A stretch of DNA of 64,000 nt, taken from positions 56,493 through 120,492 of the forward strand of contig CAKUXR010000006.1 in NCBI GenBank assembly GCA_934700615.1, in the 5' to 3' direction. Below the pieces are notes generated by a model that was given only the letters and a program-made list of their open reading frames with translations, had not been told where the DNA came from and ran no database searches. The translations under genes and the position numbers were made by a program. This DNA is from an uncultured Bacteroidales bacterium (GTDB lineage Bacteria; Bacteroidota; Bacteroidia; Bacteroidales; UBA932). This document shows, piece by piece, positions 16,193 to 25,429 of this stretch (its first letter is position 1; each line of letters opens with the position of its first letter).

Positions 16193-17529
16193 TGAAGAAA
16201 TTTATTGAGACATTCAAGAACATCTTCAAGATAGAGGAGTTACGCAAGAGAATCGTTTATACGCTTCTCTTGGTACTCGTTTATCGTTTGGGATGTTTTG
16301 TTGTGATTCCGGGTATTGACGCATCCGGTCTTGCGACACTCCAGAGCAATACTCAGGATGGTCTTGTCGGCCTCTTGAATATGTTCTCAGGTGGAGCATT
16401 CGGAAACGCCTCTATCTTCGCGCTCGGTGTGATGCCGTACATCTCGGCTTCCATCGTGATCCAGCTCCTCGGCATGTTCGTTCCATACTTCAGGAAACTG
16501 CAGATGGAAGGTGAGAGCGGCCGCAGGAAAATGAACCAGATTACCAGATACCTGACAATCGTGGTTCTCGCTATCCAGTGCCCAGCTTATCTTGCTGCGA
16601 TCCACAATCAGATTCCAGGACAGGCTTTCGTCGCTGTAACACAGCTTGGATGGAGTAACTTCACATTCAATCTTGTCTCTACATTGATTCTCCTTGCAGG
16701 CTCTATGTTCGTGATGTGGCTTGGTGAGCGTATTACTGACCGTGGTATCGGAAACGGTATTTCCCTTATCATCATGATCGGTATCGTTGCCCGTCTTCCT
16801 TACGCACTTACAGCCGAGATCGGTGAGAAACTCACCACAACAAACGGTGGTCTCCTTCTCCTGATCGTGGAGCTTCTGGTATTGTTCTTTGTCTTCATTG
16901 CTGCCATCGCTCTCGTGCAGGCTGTCAGGAAAGTTCCTGTTCAGTATGCAAAGCGAGTAATCGGCAACAAGCAGTACGGCGGTGTCCGCAATTACATCCC
17001 TCTCAAGATTAATGCTGCGGGTGTAATGCCTATCATTTTCGCCCAGGCTCTTATGCTTTTCCCTATCCTTTTCTCAAAGTGGGATGCAACTAGAGGTATT
17101 GCAGCTGCACTCAGCAACTATACCGGTTTCTGGTATAATCTTATTTTTGGACTCCTTGTCGTCCTCTTCACATATTTCTACACTGCGGTTACGGTAAATC
17201 CTAACCTCATGGCAGATCAGTTGAAGCAGAACGGCGGTTTTATACCTGGTGTGAAACCTGGCAAGAAGACTATGGAGTATCTCGATGACATCATGTCAAG
17301 AGTAACTCTCCCGGGTTCTTTCTTCCTCGCGTTCATAGCAATTATGCCGGCATTTGCGATGCTTGCAGGTGTCAACAACCAGTTCGCAAGTTTCTATGGT
17401 GGTACTTCACTTCTGATTCTTGTCGGTGTTGTTCTCGACACTCTTCAGCAGATTGAAAGTTATCTGCTCATGCGTCACTATGACGGATTGATGAAGACAG
17501 GTCGTCTGAGTGGACGTTCTGGCATGTAA
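16192..17529 (+). CDS. secY: Protein translocase subunit SecY
   Basis: The protein has 445 residues and ten predicted membrane helices. The plug-region signature (VIPGIDASGL, LLNMFSGGAFGNASIFALGVMPYISASIVIQLL) and the cytosolic loop VQAVRKVPVQYAKR are intact. SecY is the pore of the SecYEG channel for export and membrane insertion. It overlaps rplO by one base and precedes map by 23 nt. Confidence 0.98.
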   Translation: MKKFIETFKNIFKIEELRKRIVYTLLLVLVYRLGCFVVIPGIDASGLATLQSNTQDGLVGLLNMFSGGAFGNASIFALGVMPYISASIVIQLLGMFVPYFRKLQMEGESGRRKMNQITRYLTIVVLAIQCPAYLAAIHNQIPGQAFVAVTQLGWSNFTFNLVSTLILLAGSMFVMWLGERITDRGIGNGISLIIMIGIVARLPYALTAEIGEKLTTTNGGLLLLIVELLVLFFVFIAAIALVQAVRKVPVQYAKRVIGNKQYGGVRNYIPLKINAAGVMPIIFAQALMLFPILFSKWDATRGIAAALSNYTGFWYNLIFGLLVVLFTYFYTAVTVNPNLMADQLKQNGGFIPGVKPGKKTMEYLDDIMSRVTLPGSFFLAFIAIMPAFAMLAGVNNQFASFYGGTSLLILVGVVLDTLQQIESYLLMRHYDGLMKTGRLSGRSGM

Positions 17530-17552
17530 TTCCTGATAAAGTACTTAACGAA

Positions 17553-18332
17553 ATGGTTACGCCGAAAACAGAAGAAGAGATTGAATTGCTCCGTGAGAAC
17601 GGAATTCTGGTGTCAAAGACACTTGCCGAAGTCGGTAAAGCGGTCGCCCCTGGTGTGACAACTGCTGAGTTGAATAGGGTGGCTGAGACTTTTATCCGTG
17701 ACAATGGTGCGATTCCAAGCTTTCTAGGTTTTGAGGGTTTCCCTGCTGCAATATGCGCCTCTGTAAATGATGTGGTTGTACACGGTTTTCCGTCTGACTA
17801 CGTTTTGAAGGAGGGAGACATTGTCTCATGCGACATCGGTACTCTTTACAAGGGTTATAACGGAGATTCCTGCTACACCTTCCCGGTAGGAGAGGTTGAT
17901 GCAGAGACAAGAAAACTCCTGGATGTCACAAAGGCTTCTTTGTACAAGGGCATTGAAGCGGCAATTGACGGAAACCGTACAGGCGATATCGGATACGCGG
18001 TACAGTCGTATGCTGAGTCTTTCGGCTTCTCTGTAGTAAGGGAACTGGAAGGTCATGGTATCGGAAGAGAAATGCATGAAGCTCCCGGAATTCCGAATTA
18101 CGGAAGACGCGGACATGGTGCAAGACTCGCAGATGGAATGACAATATGTATTGAGCCGATGATCAATGCTGGTAAGAAAGATGTGTACTTAGCTAGAAAT
18201 GGTTGGGCAGTGCACACGGCGGACCACAAGAACGCGGCACATTACGAGCTTACGGTTGTTATCCGAAAAGGCAAAGCGGAACTACTTTCGACCTTTGACT
18301 TTATCGAGAAAGACGGAAACATTAAATTTTAA
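17553..18332 (+). CDS. map: Methionine aminopeptidase (type I)
   Basis: The protein has 259 residues. It removes the initiator methionine from new proteins. Metal ligands are visible: the Asp pair in VSCDIGTLYKGYNGD, His in ELEGHGIGREMHEAPGIPNYG, and Glu in TICIEPMI and HYELTVVI. There is no N-terminal zinc finger. The place between secY and infA is common in bacteria. Confidence 0.96.
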   Translation: MVTPKTEEEIELLRENGILVSKTLAEVGKAVAPGVTTAELNRVAETFIRDNGAIPSFLGFEGFPAAICASVNDVVVHGFPSDYVLKEGDIVSCDIGTLYKGYNGDSCYTFPVGEVDAETRKLLDVTKASLYKGIEAAIDGNRTGDIGYAVQSYAESFGFSVVRELEGHGIGREMHEAPGIPNYGRRGHGARLADGMTICIEPMINAGKKDVYLARNGWAVHTADHKNAAHYELTVVIRKGKAELLSTFDFIEKDGNIKF

Positions 18333-18345
18333 AGTGGTATTTTAA

Positions 18346-18564
18346 ATGTCTAAGCAAACAGCAATTGAACAGGACGGGACGATAGTCGAGACTCTTCCTA
18401 ACGCTATGTTTAAAGTAGAGCTGGAGAATGGTCATGTTATCCTTGCCCATATTTCAGGCAAGATGAGACAGAACTTCATCCATATCCTGCTCGGTGACAA
18501 GGTTAGAGTTGAAATGTCGCCTTATGATTTAACTAAAGGTAGAATATCCTTCAGATACAAATAA
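18346..18564 (+). CDS. infA: Translation initiation factor IF-1
   Basis: The protein has 72 residues and a single S1/OB fold (MSKQTAIEQDGTIVETLPNAMFKVELENGHVILAHISGKMRQNFI...LTKGRISFRYK). IF-1 occupies the A site during initiation. It lies between map and rpmJ, in conserved order, 13 nt after map. Confidence 0.98.
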   Translation: MSKQTAIEQDGTIVETLPNAMFKVELENGHVILAHISGKMRQNFIHILLGDKVRVEMSPYDLTKGRISFRYK

Positions 18565-18577
18565 AAAAATTCGCGAT

Positions 18578-18694
18578 ATGAAAGTAAAAACATCCATCAA
18601 AAAGCGCAGCGATGATTGCAAAATCGTGAGACGTAAAGGTCGCCTTTACGTGATCTGCAAGAAGAACCCTAAGTTCAAGATGCGCCAAGGATAA
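18578..18694 (+). CDS. rpmJ: 50S ribosomal protein L36 (zinc-poor form)
   Basis: This 38-residue gene reads MKVKTSIKKRSDDCKIVRRK...VICKKNPKFKMRQG. Of the four zinc ligands of the usual L36 (three Cys and one His), the first Cys and the His are missing, so it probably does not bind zinc, as in other Bacteroidetes. It lies 13 nt after infA and 34 nt before rpsM. Confidence 0.96.
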   Translation: MKVKTSIKKRSDDCKIVRRKGRLYVICKKNPKFKMRQG

Positions 18695-18728
18695 TATTCA
18701 GTTGTGTAACTAATAAAGTAAAGATATT

Positions 18729-19106
18729 ATGGCAAGAATAGCCGGTGTTGATTTACCAAACAACAAAAGGGGAGAAATAGGCCTTACCTACATCTTCGGT
18801 ATCGGCCGCTCTTCTGCAAGAAAGATCCTTGAGGAGTGCGGAATCGATTTTGACACTAAAGTAAGTGAGTGGAACGATGACCAGATCGCAAAGATCCGTA
18901 GCCTCATCGCTAGCGAGTACAAAATCGAGGGTGAACTTCGTTCTTCAGTCCAGATGAACATCAAACGTCTCATGGACATCGGTTGCTACAGAGGAATCCG
19001 TCATCGTATCGGACTTCCTGTACGTGGCCAGAGCACCAAGAACAATGCCCGCACAAGAAAGGGTAAGAAGAAGACCGTTGCAAACAAGAAGAAAGCAACC
19101 AAATAA
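18729..19106 (+). CDS. rpsM: 30S ribosomal protein S13
   Basis: The protein has 125 residues with MARIAGVDLPNNKRGEIGLTYIFGIG at the start and the basic tail RHRIGLPVRGQSTKNNARTRKGKKKTV that reaches the P-site tRNA. It opens the rpsM-rpsK-rpsD-rpoA-rplQ block. Confidence 0.98.
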   Translation: MARIAGVDLPNNKRGEIGLTYIFGIGRSSARKILEECGIDFDTKVSEWNDDQIAKIRSLIASEYKIEGELRSSVQMNIKRLMDIGCYRGIRHRIGLPVRGQSTKNNARTRKGKKKTVANKKKATK

Positions 19107-19119
19107 ATCTTGATGAATT

Positions 19120-19509
19120 ATGGCAAAGAAGACAACAACAGCAAAAAAGAGAGTTGTAAAAGTTGAAGCTACTGGTGAAGCACATATTTCATCAACCTTC
19201 AATAACGTTATCATCGCTCTCACAAACAATGTTGGCCAGGTTATCAGCTGGTCTTCAGCTGGTAAGAGCGGCTTCAGAGGCTCTAAGAAAAACACTCCGT
19301 ATGCAGCTCAGGTTGCAGCAGAGGATGCTGCCAAGACAGCGTTTGATGCAGGCCTCCGTAAAGTAAAGGTCTATGTTAAGGGTCCTGGTGCCGGACGTGA
19401 GTCAGCTATCAGAACAATCAATCAGGCAGGTATCGAGGTTACTGAGATCATTGATGTAACACCAATGCCTCACAATGGTTGCAGACCAAAAGGCCGTCGT
19501 AAAGTTTAA
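19120..19509 (+). CDS. rpsK: 30S ribosomal protein S11
   Basis: The protein has 129 residues. The S11 body (ISSTFNNVIIALTNNVGQVISWSSAG) and C-terminus (DVTPMPHNGCRPKGRRKV) are typical. It forms part of the mRNA exit platform. It is 13 nt after rpsM. Confidence 0.98.
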   Translation: MAKKTTTAKKRVVKVEATGEAHISSTFNNVIIALTNNVGQVISWSSAGKSGFRGSKKNTPYAAQVAAEDAAKTAFDAGLRKVKVYVKGPGAGRESAIRTINQAGIEVTEIIDVTPMPHNGCRPKGRRKV

Positions 19510-19534
19510 TTTTACAATTTAATGATTAATTACT

Positions 19535-20140
19535 ATGGCAAGATATACTGGACCAAGTACTAAAATCGCCCGTAAATTCGGTGAGCCAATCTATGGCGCT
19601 GACAGATATTTAGAGAAAAGAAACTTTCCTCCGGGACAGCACGGTGCTGCCAGAAAGCGCTCTAGAAAGTCAACTGAGTACGGCAATCAGCTTAAAGAGA
19701 AGCAGAAAGTAAAATATATGTATGGCGTTCTTGAAAGACAGTTCCGCAACACATACGAGAAAGCTTGTCGTATGCCTGGTATGAAGGGTGAGAACCTTCT
19801 CTTCCTCCTCGAATCCAGACTTGACAACATCGTATATCGTCTCGGAATCGCTCCTACAAGAGCAGCTGCAAGACAGATTGTGCGTCATTGCCACATTACT
19901 CTTAACGGTGCTGTCTGCAACATTCCGTCAGCACAGGTTAAGGCAGGTGATGTAATCGCAGTAAGAGAGAGGTCCAAGAGTCTCGAGGTTATCCAGAACA
20001 GTGTTGCTTCTGCGAAGAAGTACTCATGGCTGGAGTTCGATCCTAAGGCTCTCACCGGTAAATTCCTCAATGTTCCTGCAAGAACTGAAATTCCAGAGAA
20101 CATTAACGAGCAGCTTATCGTTGACCTGTACTCTAAGTAA
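19535..20140 (+). CDS. rpsD: 30S ribosomal protein S4
   Basis: The protein has 201 residues with MARYTGPSTKIARKFGEPI and the S4 RNA-binding domain (SRLDNIVYRLGIAPTRAAARQIVRHCHITLNG). The N-terminal zinc Cys cluster of some S4 proteins is absent. S4 nucleates 30S assembly and in E. coli regulates the alpha operon. Confidence 0.98.
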   Translation: MARYTGPSTKIARKFGEPIYGADRYLEKRNFPPGQHGAARKRSRKSTEYGNQLKEKQKVKYMYGVLERQFRNTYEKACRMPGMKGENLLFLLESRLDNIVYRLGIAPTRAAARQIVRHCHITLNGAVCNIPSAQVKAGDVIAVRERSKSLEVIQNSVASAKKYSWLEFDPKALTGKFLNVPARTEIPENINEQLIVDLYSK

Positions 20141-20164
20141 TAGTAACACCTAAAAAGAATTAAT

Positions 20165-21175
20165 ATGGCAATCTTAGCATTTCAGAAACCGGATAGGGTA
20201 ATAATGCTCGAAGGCACCGAGACTGTAGGCCGTTTCGAGTTCAGGCCACTTGAGCCTGGATATGGTCAGACAATCGGAAACGCACTTCGCCGCATCCTCT
20301 TATCTTCTCTGGAGGGTTTTGCTATCAGCTCGATAAAGATTTCTGGTGTTGACCAGGAATTTGCGACCATCCCGGGCGTTATCGAGGGTATGCAGGACAT
20401 CATCCTTAACCTCAAACAGGTTAGACTCAAAAGGATGGTGGATTCTGTAGATTCAGAGGTGGCAAATATCACAGTTAGCGGTAAGCAGGAGTTTACTGCA
20501 GAGGATATCTCCAAAGGATTGTCTTCTTTCAAGGTGCTCAATCCAGAGCTGCATATCTGCTCGCTCGAGCCTTCTGTAAAACTTGAAATTTCTCTTACAG
20601 TTACCAAAGGCCGCGGATTCGTTCCGGCTGAGGAGGAGAGAGATGAGAATACACCTATCGGAACCATTCCGGTTGATGCTATCTACACTCCGATCCGCAA
20701 AGTAAACTGGACAGTGGAGAACTGGCGAGTTGAGCAGAAGACTGACTACGAGAAGCTCAATCTTGAAATCGTTACTGACGGTTCGATTGCACCTAATGCT
20801 GCTCTTCAGGATGCTGCAAACATTCTTATTTACCACTTCAAGCTCTTTACAGATGACAAGAAGCTTACTCTTGAAACAGCGAGCGTTCCTGCATCCAATG
20901 AACTTGATGAAGAGTCACTCCGCATGAGACATCTCCTTCTCAGCAAACTTTCAGACCTCGGACTTTCTGTCAGAGCATACAACTGTCTGAAGGCTGCCGA
21001 GATTGACACTCTCGCTGACCTTGTTTCCTATTCAAGGGCAGAACTCATGAAGTTCCGCAACTTCGGTAGGAAGTCACTCAATGAGATTGATCAGATGCTC
21101 GACAAGATGAAGCTCACTTTCGGTATGGATGTTACCAAGTACAATATTGAACCTAAGAAAAAGAATAACGCATAA
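20165..21175 (+). CDS. rpoA: DNA-directed RNA polymerase subunit alpha
   Basis: The protein has 336 residues. The N-terminal assembly domain contains RFEFRPLEPGYGQTIGNALRRILLSSLEG, and the C-terminal domain (LSDLGLSVRAYNCLKAAEIDTLADLVSYS...FGRKSLNEI) is complete, so DNA and activator contacts are retained. It lies 24 nt after rpsD and 2 nt before rplQ, in the usual place. Confidence 0.98.
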   Translation: MAILAFQKPDRVIMLEGTETVGRFEFRPLEPGYGQTIGNALRRILLSSLEGFAISSIKISGVDQEFATIPGVIEGMQDIILNLKQVRLKRMVDSVDSEVANITVSGKQEFTAEDISKGLSSFKVLNPELHICSLEPSVKLEISLTVTKGRGFVPAEEERDENTPIGTIPVDAIYTPIRKVNWTVENWRVEQKTDYEKLNLEIVTDGSIAPNAALQDAANILIYHFKLFTDDKKLTLETASVPASNELDEESLRMRHLLLSKLSDLGLSVRAYNCLKAAEIDTLADLVSYSRAELMKFRNFGRKSLNEIDQMLDKMKLTFGMDVTKYNIEPKKKNNA

Positions 21176-21177
21176 TC

Positions 21178-21645
21178 ATGAGGCATAATAAAGCAATCAA
21201 TCATCTTGGTCGCAAGAGCGGACACCGCAAAGCCCTTCTCGCCAACATGTCATGCTCACTGATTCAGCATAAGAGAATCACTACAACATTGGCAAAGGCA
21301 AAGGCTCTCAGGTCATATGTAGAACCGCTTATCACCAAGTCTAAGGACGATTCAACACACTCACGTCGTATCGTCTTCAGTTATCTCAAGGACAAGACTG
21401 CTGTTGCAGAGCTTTTCCGTACAATTGCCCCTAAGATTGCAGACCGTCCGGGCGGATATCTTCGTATCCTCCACGTCGGCTTCAGACAGGGTGATGGATC
21501 AGAGATGGCACTTATCGAGTTTGTTGACTTCAATGAGGCAGCACTTGCTGCTCCGAAGGAGACCAAGAAGGCTACCCGTCGTAGCCGCGCTAAGAAAGCT
21601 GAGGCTGCTCCAGCAGCAGAGGCTGAGGCTCCAAAGGCAGAGTAA
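21178..21645 (+). CDS. rplQ: 50S ribosomal protein L17
   Basis: The protein has 155 residues. The L17 core (MRHNKAINHLGRKSGHRKALLANM...GGYLRILHVGFRQGDGSEMALIEFVD) is followed by a C-terminal extension of about 35 residues rich in Ala, Lys and Glu, seen in many Bacteroidetes. It is the last gene of the cluster and is followed by a strong terminator. Confidence 0.97.
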   Translation: MRHNKAINHLGRKSGHRKALLANMSCSLIQHKRITTTLAKAKALRSYVEPLITKSKDDSTHSRRIVFSYLKDKTAVAELFRTIAPKIADRPGGYLRILHVGFRQGDGSEMALIEFVDFNEAALAAPKETKKATRRSRAKKAEAAPAAEAEAPKAE

Positions 21646-21662
21646 ATAAACTATACATACAA

Positions 21663-21709
21663 ATAGGGGGAGACCAAAATTGAATATTTTGGCCTCCCCC
21701 TATTTTTTA
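21663..21709 (+). terminator. Rho-independent terminator of the ribosomal operon
   Basis: A long stem (ATAGGGGGAG-CCAAAAT / ATTTTGG-CTCCCCCTAT with one bulge pair) is followed by TTTTTT. It lies 18 nt after rplQ and closes the rplP-rplQ transcription unit. Confidence 0.93.
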
Positions 21710-21724
21710 TGTCAAAAAAATACG

Positions 21725-21732
21725 TATCTTTG
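21725..21732 (+). promoter_or_regulatory. -7 element of the pyrophosphatase gene
   Basis: TATCTTTG is a perfect TAnnTTTG just after the operon terminator and gives a leader of about 75 nt. A -33 box is not clear because the upstream region is the terminator T-run. Confidence 0.5.
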
Positions 21733-21812
21733 CAAACGAAACATATGACTTTCGAAACGAAAGAGCGAAACGTTACAATAGATTTCATTTAATAATTATA
21801 ATACCAGCTTTT

Positions 21813-23999
21813 ATGGATTCACTATTCTACATTGTTCCGGCTGCGGCCGTGATTGCATTGTTCTTCGCCTGGTATTTCTTTCATCAGATGATGAAAGAGA
21901 GCGAAGGTACAGCCACAATGAAGGAAATTGCCCAGTATGTCAGAGATGGTGCCATGGCATATCTCAAGCAGCAGTACAAAGTTGTGACAATCGTTTTTGT
22001 CATCCTGGCGATATTCTTTGCGATTCTCGCATATGGTTTCCATATCCAGAACCCATGGGTTCCGTTTGCATTCCTTACGGGAGGTTTCTTCTCAGGGCTT
22101 GCAGGCTTCGTGGGAATGAAAACTGCGACTTATGCTTCTTCAAGAACTGCCAATGCGGTTTCGAGGTCTCTCAATGCCGGTCTTAAACTTGCATTCCGTT
22201 CAGGTGCAGTAATGGGCCTTACAGTCGTGGGCCTGGGTCTTCTTGACATTTCCATCTGGTACATCGTCCTGAAATTATTCGTAAGTGACCCTAATCCTTC
22301 TCAGACGCTTGTTACTATCACTACCACAATGCTTACATTCGGCATGGGAGCTTCTACACAGGCACTCTTTGCCAGAGTCGGAGGAGGTATATATACCAAG
22401 GCAGCCGATGTCGGAGCTGATATTGTCGGAAAAGTCGAAGCGGATATTCCTGAAGATGACCCTAGAAATCCTGCTACAATTGCAGACAATGTCGGTGACA
22501 ATGTCGGTGACGTTGCCGGTATGGGTGCGGACCTTTATGAGTCATATTGTGGAGCCATCCTTGCTACGATGGCGCTTGGTGCCTCTGCTTTCTTCGGTGA
22601 CACCGTAGCACAGACAAGGGCAATCCTTGCGCCGATGTGTATTGCGGCATTGGGAGTTGTACTCTCGGTTATAGGCATTTATGCCGTGAGAACCAAGGAG
22701 GGAGCAAGTCTGCAGGACCTTCTCGGTTCTTTGAGCAGAGGAACCAACCTCAGCGCAGGACTTATCGCTGTAGTGTCTTTCGGTGTATTCTATGTGCTCG
22801 GATTCAGCAACTGGTGGATGCTTTCACTCTCTGTGATTTTCGGTCTTGTTTCCGGAGTAATCATCGGCAAAGCTACTGAGTATTATACCTCACATTCATA
22901 TAAACCTACACAGAAACTTGCTGAAAGTGCAAAGACTGGTTCCGCTACTGTGATTATCAGCGGTATGGGTCTCGGTATGATTTCCACCGCCGTTCCTGTC
23001 GTGACTATTGCCGTAGCCATCCTGCTTTCTTATCTCTGTGCGACCGGCTTTTCATTTGATCCGGCACTTATCAGCCAGGGCCTCTATGGAATCAGTATTG
23101 CCGCTGTCGGAATGCTCTCTACTCTCGGTATTACCCTTGCTACAGATGCTTATGGACCGATTGCGGACAATGCAGGAGGTAATGCCCAGATGAGCGGTCT
23201 TGATCCTGAAGTCCGTCAGAAAACTGATATATTGGATGCCCTCGGAAATACTACTGCCGCTACAGGAAAGGGCTTTGCGATAGGTTCGGCAGCATTGACA
23301 GCACTCGCGCTGCTTGCATCTTACATTGAAGAAATAAAGATTGCACTGCATCATGTCGGACACGACACTTTGGCTATAGGGGACAGAATCGTGGATGTCG
23401 CTTCTGCTACAATTCCTGATATCGTAGAATTCTATCAGGTCAATCTCATGAATCCGAGAGTGCTCGTAGGTGTATTTATCGGAGCCATGATGGCGTTCCT
23501 GTTCTGCGGTCTTACTATGAATGCCGTAGGTCGTGCTGCCCAGAAGATGGTTACTGAAGTACGCAGGCAGTTCAAAGAAATCAAGGGAATCCTTGCTGGC
23601 GAGCAGAGACCTGACTACGCAAGATGCGTGGAGATCTCTACACTCGGAGCTCAGCATGAGATGGTATTCCCTTCTATAATTGCCATTGTCGTTCCAGTCA
23701 TTACCGGACTTTGTCTCGGTGCTGCCGGAGTGATGGGCCTTCTGGTCGGCGGTCTTGGCGCCGGATTTACCCTTGCTGTTTTCCTTGCCAATTCGGGAGG
23801 AGCCTGGGACAATGCCAAGAAATATGTCGAAGAAGGTCATCTTGGAGGAAAAAATTCAGATTGTCATAAAGCCACGATTGTCGGAGATACGGTCGGAGAT
23901 CCGTTCAAGGATACGTCAGGACCGTCATTGAACATCCTGATCAAACTTATGAGCATGGTTTCAATCGTGATGGCCGGGCTTACCGTGATGATCGGATAA
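21813..23999 (+). CDS. hppA: Membrane-bound ion-translocating pyrophosphatase
   Basis: The protein has 728 residues and about 16 membrane helices. It couples hydrolysis of pyrophosphate to pumping H+ and/or Na+ across the inner membrane. The substrate site is clear: KAADVGADIVGKVEADIPEDDPRNPATIADNVGDNVGD. In GNTTAATGKG the residue that is Lys in potassium-independent enzymes is Ala, which marks a K+-dependent enzyme, a class that includes Na+ pumps. Sequence alone does not settle the ion. The gene is alone, with its own promoter and a terminator after it. Confidence 0.95.
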   Translation: MDSLFYIVPAAAVIALFFAWYFFHQMMKESEGTATMKEIAQYVRDGAMAYLKQQYKVVTIVFVILAIFFAILAYGFHIQNPWVPFAFLTGGFFSGLAGFVGMKTATYASSRTANAVSRSLNAGLKLAFRSGAVMGLTVVGLGLLDISIWYIVLKLFVSDPNPSQTLVTITTTMLTFGMGASTQALFARVGGGIYTKAADVGADIVGKVEADIPEDDPRNPATIADNVGDNVGDVAGMGADLYESYCGAILATMALGASAFFGDTVAQTRAILAPMCIAALGVVLSVIGIYAVRTKEGASLQDLLGSLSRGTNLSAGLIAVVSFGVFYVLGFSNWWMLSLSVIFGLVSGVIIGKATEYYTSHSYKPTQKLAESAKTGSATVIISGMGLGMISTAVPVVTIAVAILLSYLCATGFSFDPALISQGLYGISIAAVGMLSTLGITLATDAYGPIADNAGGNAQMSGLDPEVRQKTDILDALGNTTAATGKGFAIGSAALTALALLASYIEEIKIALHHVGHDTLAIGDRIVDVASATIPDIVEFYQVNLMNPRVLVGVFIGAMMAFLFCGLTMNAVGRAAQKMVTEVRRQFKEIKGILAGEQRPDYARCVEISTLGAQHEMVFPSIIAIVVPVITGLCLGAAGVMGLLVGGLGAGFTLAVFLANSGGAWDNAKKYVEEGHLGGKNSDCHKATIVGDTVGDPFKDTSGPSLNILIKLMSMVSIVMAGLTVMIG

Positions 24000-24023
24000 T
24001 GTTGTAATAATTGGTTTTCCTTG

Positions 24024-24061
24024 GGGGCTGGCGAGAATTTTGCCGGCCTCTGTTTTTTTTT
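24024..24061 (+). terminator. Rho-independent terminator after the pyrophosphatase gene
   Basis: A GC-rich stem (GGGCTGGC / GCCGGCC with a G-T pair) with a 9-nt loop is followed by a run of eight or more T. Confidence 0.8.
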
Positions 24062-24137
24062 GCGCCTTTCTTGCTGATTTATCAGCACTTAAAAAGAAAT
24101 ATTTGATAATGTTAAAAATAAACGTTAAATTGCATCG

Positions 24138-24162
24138 ATTAAAACCATGCAATCGTTTTAAT
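24138..24162. promoter_or_regulatory. Inverted repeat upstream of the lacI-type gene (possible operator)
   Basis: ATTAAAAC and GTTTTAAT are perfect 8-bp arms around CATGCAATC. The right half reads ATCGTTTTAAT, similar to LacI-family half sites with a CG centre. It sits about 150 nt before the regulator start and may be its own operator; this is inference. Confidence 0.45.
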
Positions 24163-24241
24163 GGGGGCTAGTAGTATGAGACCGAACATGAAAATCAATG
24201 ATATAATAGGCCGTGCAGGTCAATGTCAATAGATTTTCATC

Positions 24242-24280
24242 GTGAGAGTGGACGATAGCGAACTGCTATCAGACTTTCAC
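24242..24280. promoter_or_regulatory. Nested inverted repeat directly before the lacI-type gene
   Basis: The outer arms GTGAGAGT / ACTTTCAC (7 of 8 paired) enclose the perfect inner arms GATAGC / GCTATC with a 5-nt loop. It ends 33 nt before the ATG. It may form an mRNA hairpin in the leader or be a second protein site. Together with the other repeat and the terminator it accounts for the 314-nt gene-free stretch 24000-24313. Confidence 0.4.
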
Positions 24281-24313
24281 AAATTTTTTTAATGCAAAAA
24301 AATTTTTGACAGT

Positions 24314-25339
24314 ATGAAAAGAATTACAATTCGAGACGTTGCTCGTGAAGCAAAGGTATCTGTTACCCTTGTTTCGTTCGTGATGAATGCTAAACGTGAC
24401 AAGGATGGAAACCTTGACTGCCCGGTTAATGCCGATACTGCAAAACGTGTACTTCAGGTGGCTCAGAAACTTGGATACAGAAGAAACTTCGCGGCGGCAT
24501 CTCTCCGCAGCGGAAGATCCAACTCCATAGCAGTTATTCCAAATGATATTTCCAACAAGTTCTTTGCCGGAATCTCGAGATGTATCGAGGACAAGGCCAA
24601 GAGCTATGGCTATACAGTATTTTTCGCAAGCTCTGACGAGAGCGCAGAAAGACTTGAGGGCGTGATGGATGCCGTTCTCGCCCATAACATTGACGGTGTC
24701 ATCGTTGCTCCTTGTGCAGGCGGTGAGGCCGCTATCCGCAAGGCGACAGACTCAGGCGTTCCTGTAGTCCTCCTCGACCGTGACATTGACGGCATTGAGA
24801 ATGTCGGAAAGGTCCTTCTCGACGACGGTGAAGCTGGAAAAATGGCTACAGAACTCTTCATCAGGCAGGGATACAGGAAGATAGAGATGATTTCATACTC
24901 TCTCGGTATTTCCAGCCTTGAGGAGCGTGAGGCAGGTTATCGTCAGACCATGATGGATCATGACTTGTATGACCATGCAGCCGTCCACTATACTACTTAC
25001 GCGAAAGCGAATGAGGAAGTTCCTGCAATAATCAAGGATGCTGTATCGAGAGGAGTTGAAGCCTTCTTCCTGCCGACATATTCATTGTCAGCCCTTGTGC
25101 TTATGACGATGCGCGACCTCGGTCTCAAGACTCCGGACGATCTTTCTGTCATCGGATTTGACGTGAGTGACATTTATCAGCTCTACTCGACATCTGTCAC
25201 CCATATCGTACAGCCGCTCAAGCAGCTTGGCGAGAAGTCAGTGGACGTCCTTATCAATATGATTCAGGGAAAACCTGCTGAAAGTGTCATTCTCAAGCCA
25301 GAGATGATAGAAGGTCATTCCACCGATCAGAAGAAGTAA
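24314..25339 (+). CDS. LacI family transcriptional regulator
   Basis: The protein has 341 residues. The N-terminal helix-turn-helix (ITIRDVAREAKVSVTLVSFVMN) and hinge helix are followed by a periplasmic-binding-protein-like sensor domain (SNSIAVIPNDISNKFFAGISRCIE, DGVIVAPC, LSVIGFDVSDI). It faces the convergent nagB genes, and such regulators often control neighbouring sugar genes. A role in amino-sugar control is therefore plausible but not shown. The effector is unknown. The leader carries two inverted repeats. Confidence 0.9.
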   Translation: MKRITIRDVAREAKVSVTLVSFVMNAKRDKDGNLDCPVNADTAKRVLQVAQKLGYRRNFAAASLRSGRSNSIAVIPNDISNKFFAGISRCIEDKAKSYGYTVFFASSDESAERLEGVMDAVLAHNIDGVIVAPCAGGEAAIRKATDSGVPVVLLDRDIDGIENVGKVLLDDGEAGKMATELFIRQGYRKIEMISYSLGISSLEEREAGYRQTMMDHDLYDHAAVHYTTYAKANEEVPAIIKDAVSRGVEAFFLPTYSLSALVLMTMRDLGLKTPDDLSVIGFDVSDIYQLYSTSVTHIVQPLKQLGEKSVDVLINMIQGKPAESVILKPEMIEGHSTDQKK

Positions 25340-25429
25340 ATAACTATCCAATAATATTTCACTAAAATGCCCAGTCACAATTTCTTGTGGCCGGGCTATT
25401 TTCTTTCCGCTATTGCGGTTCAATATCTC

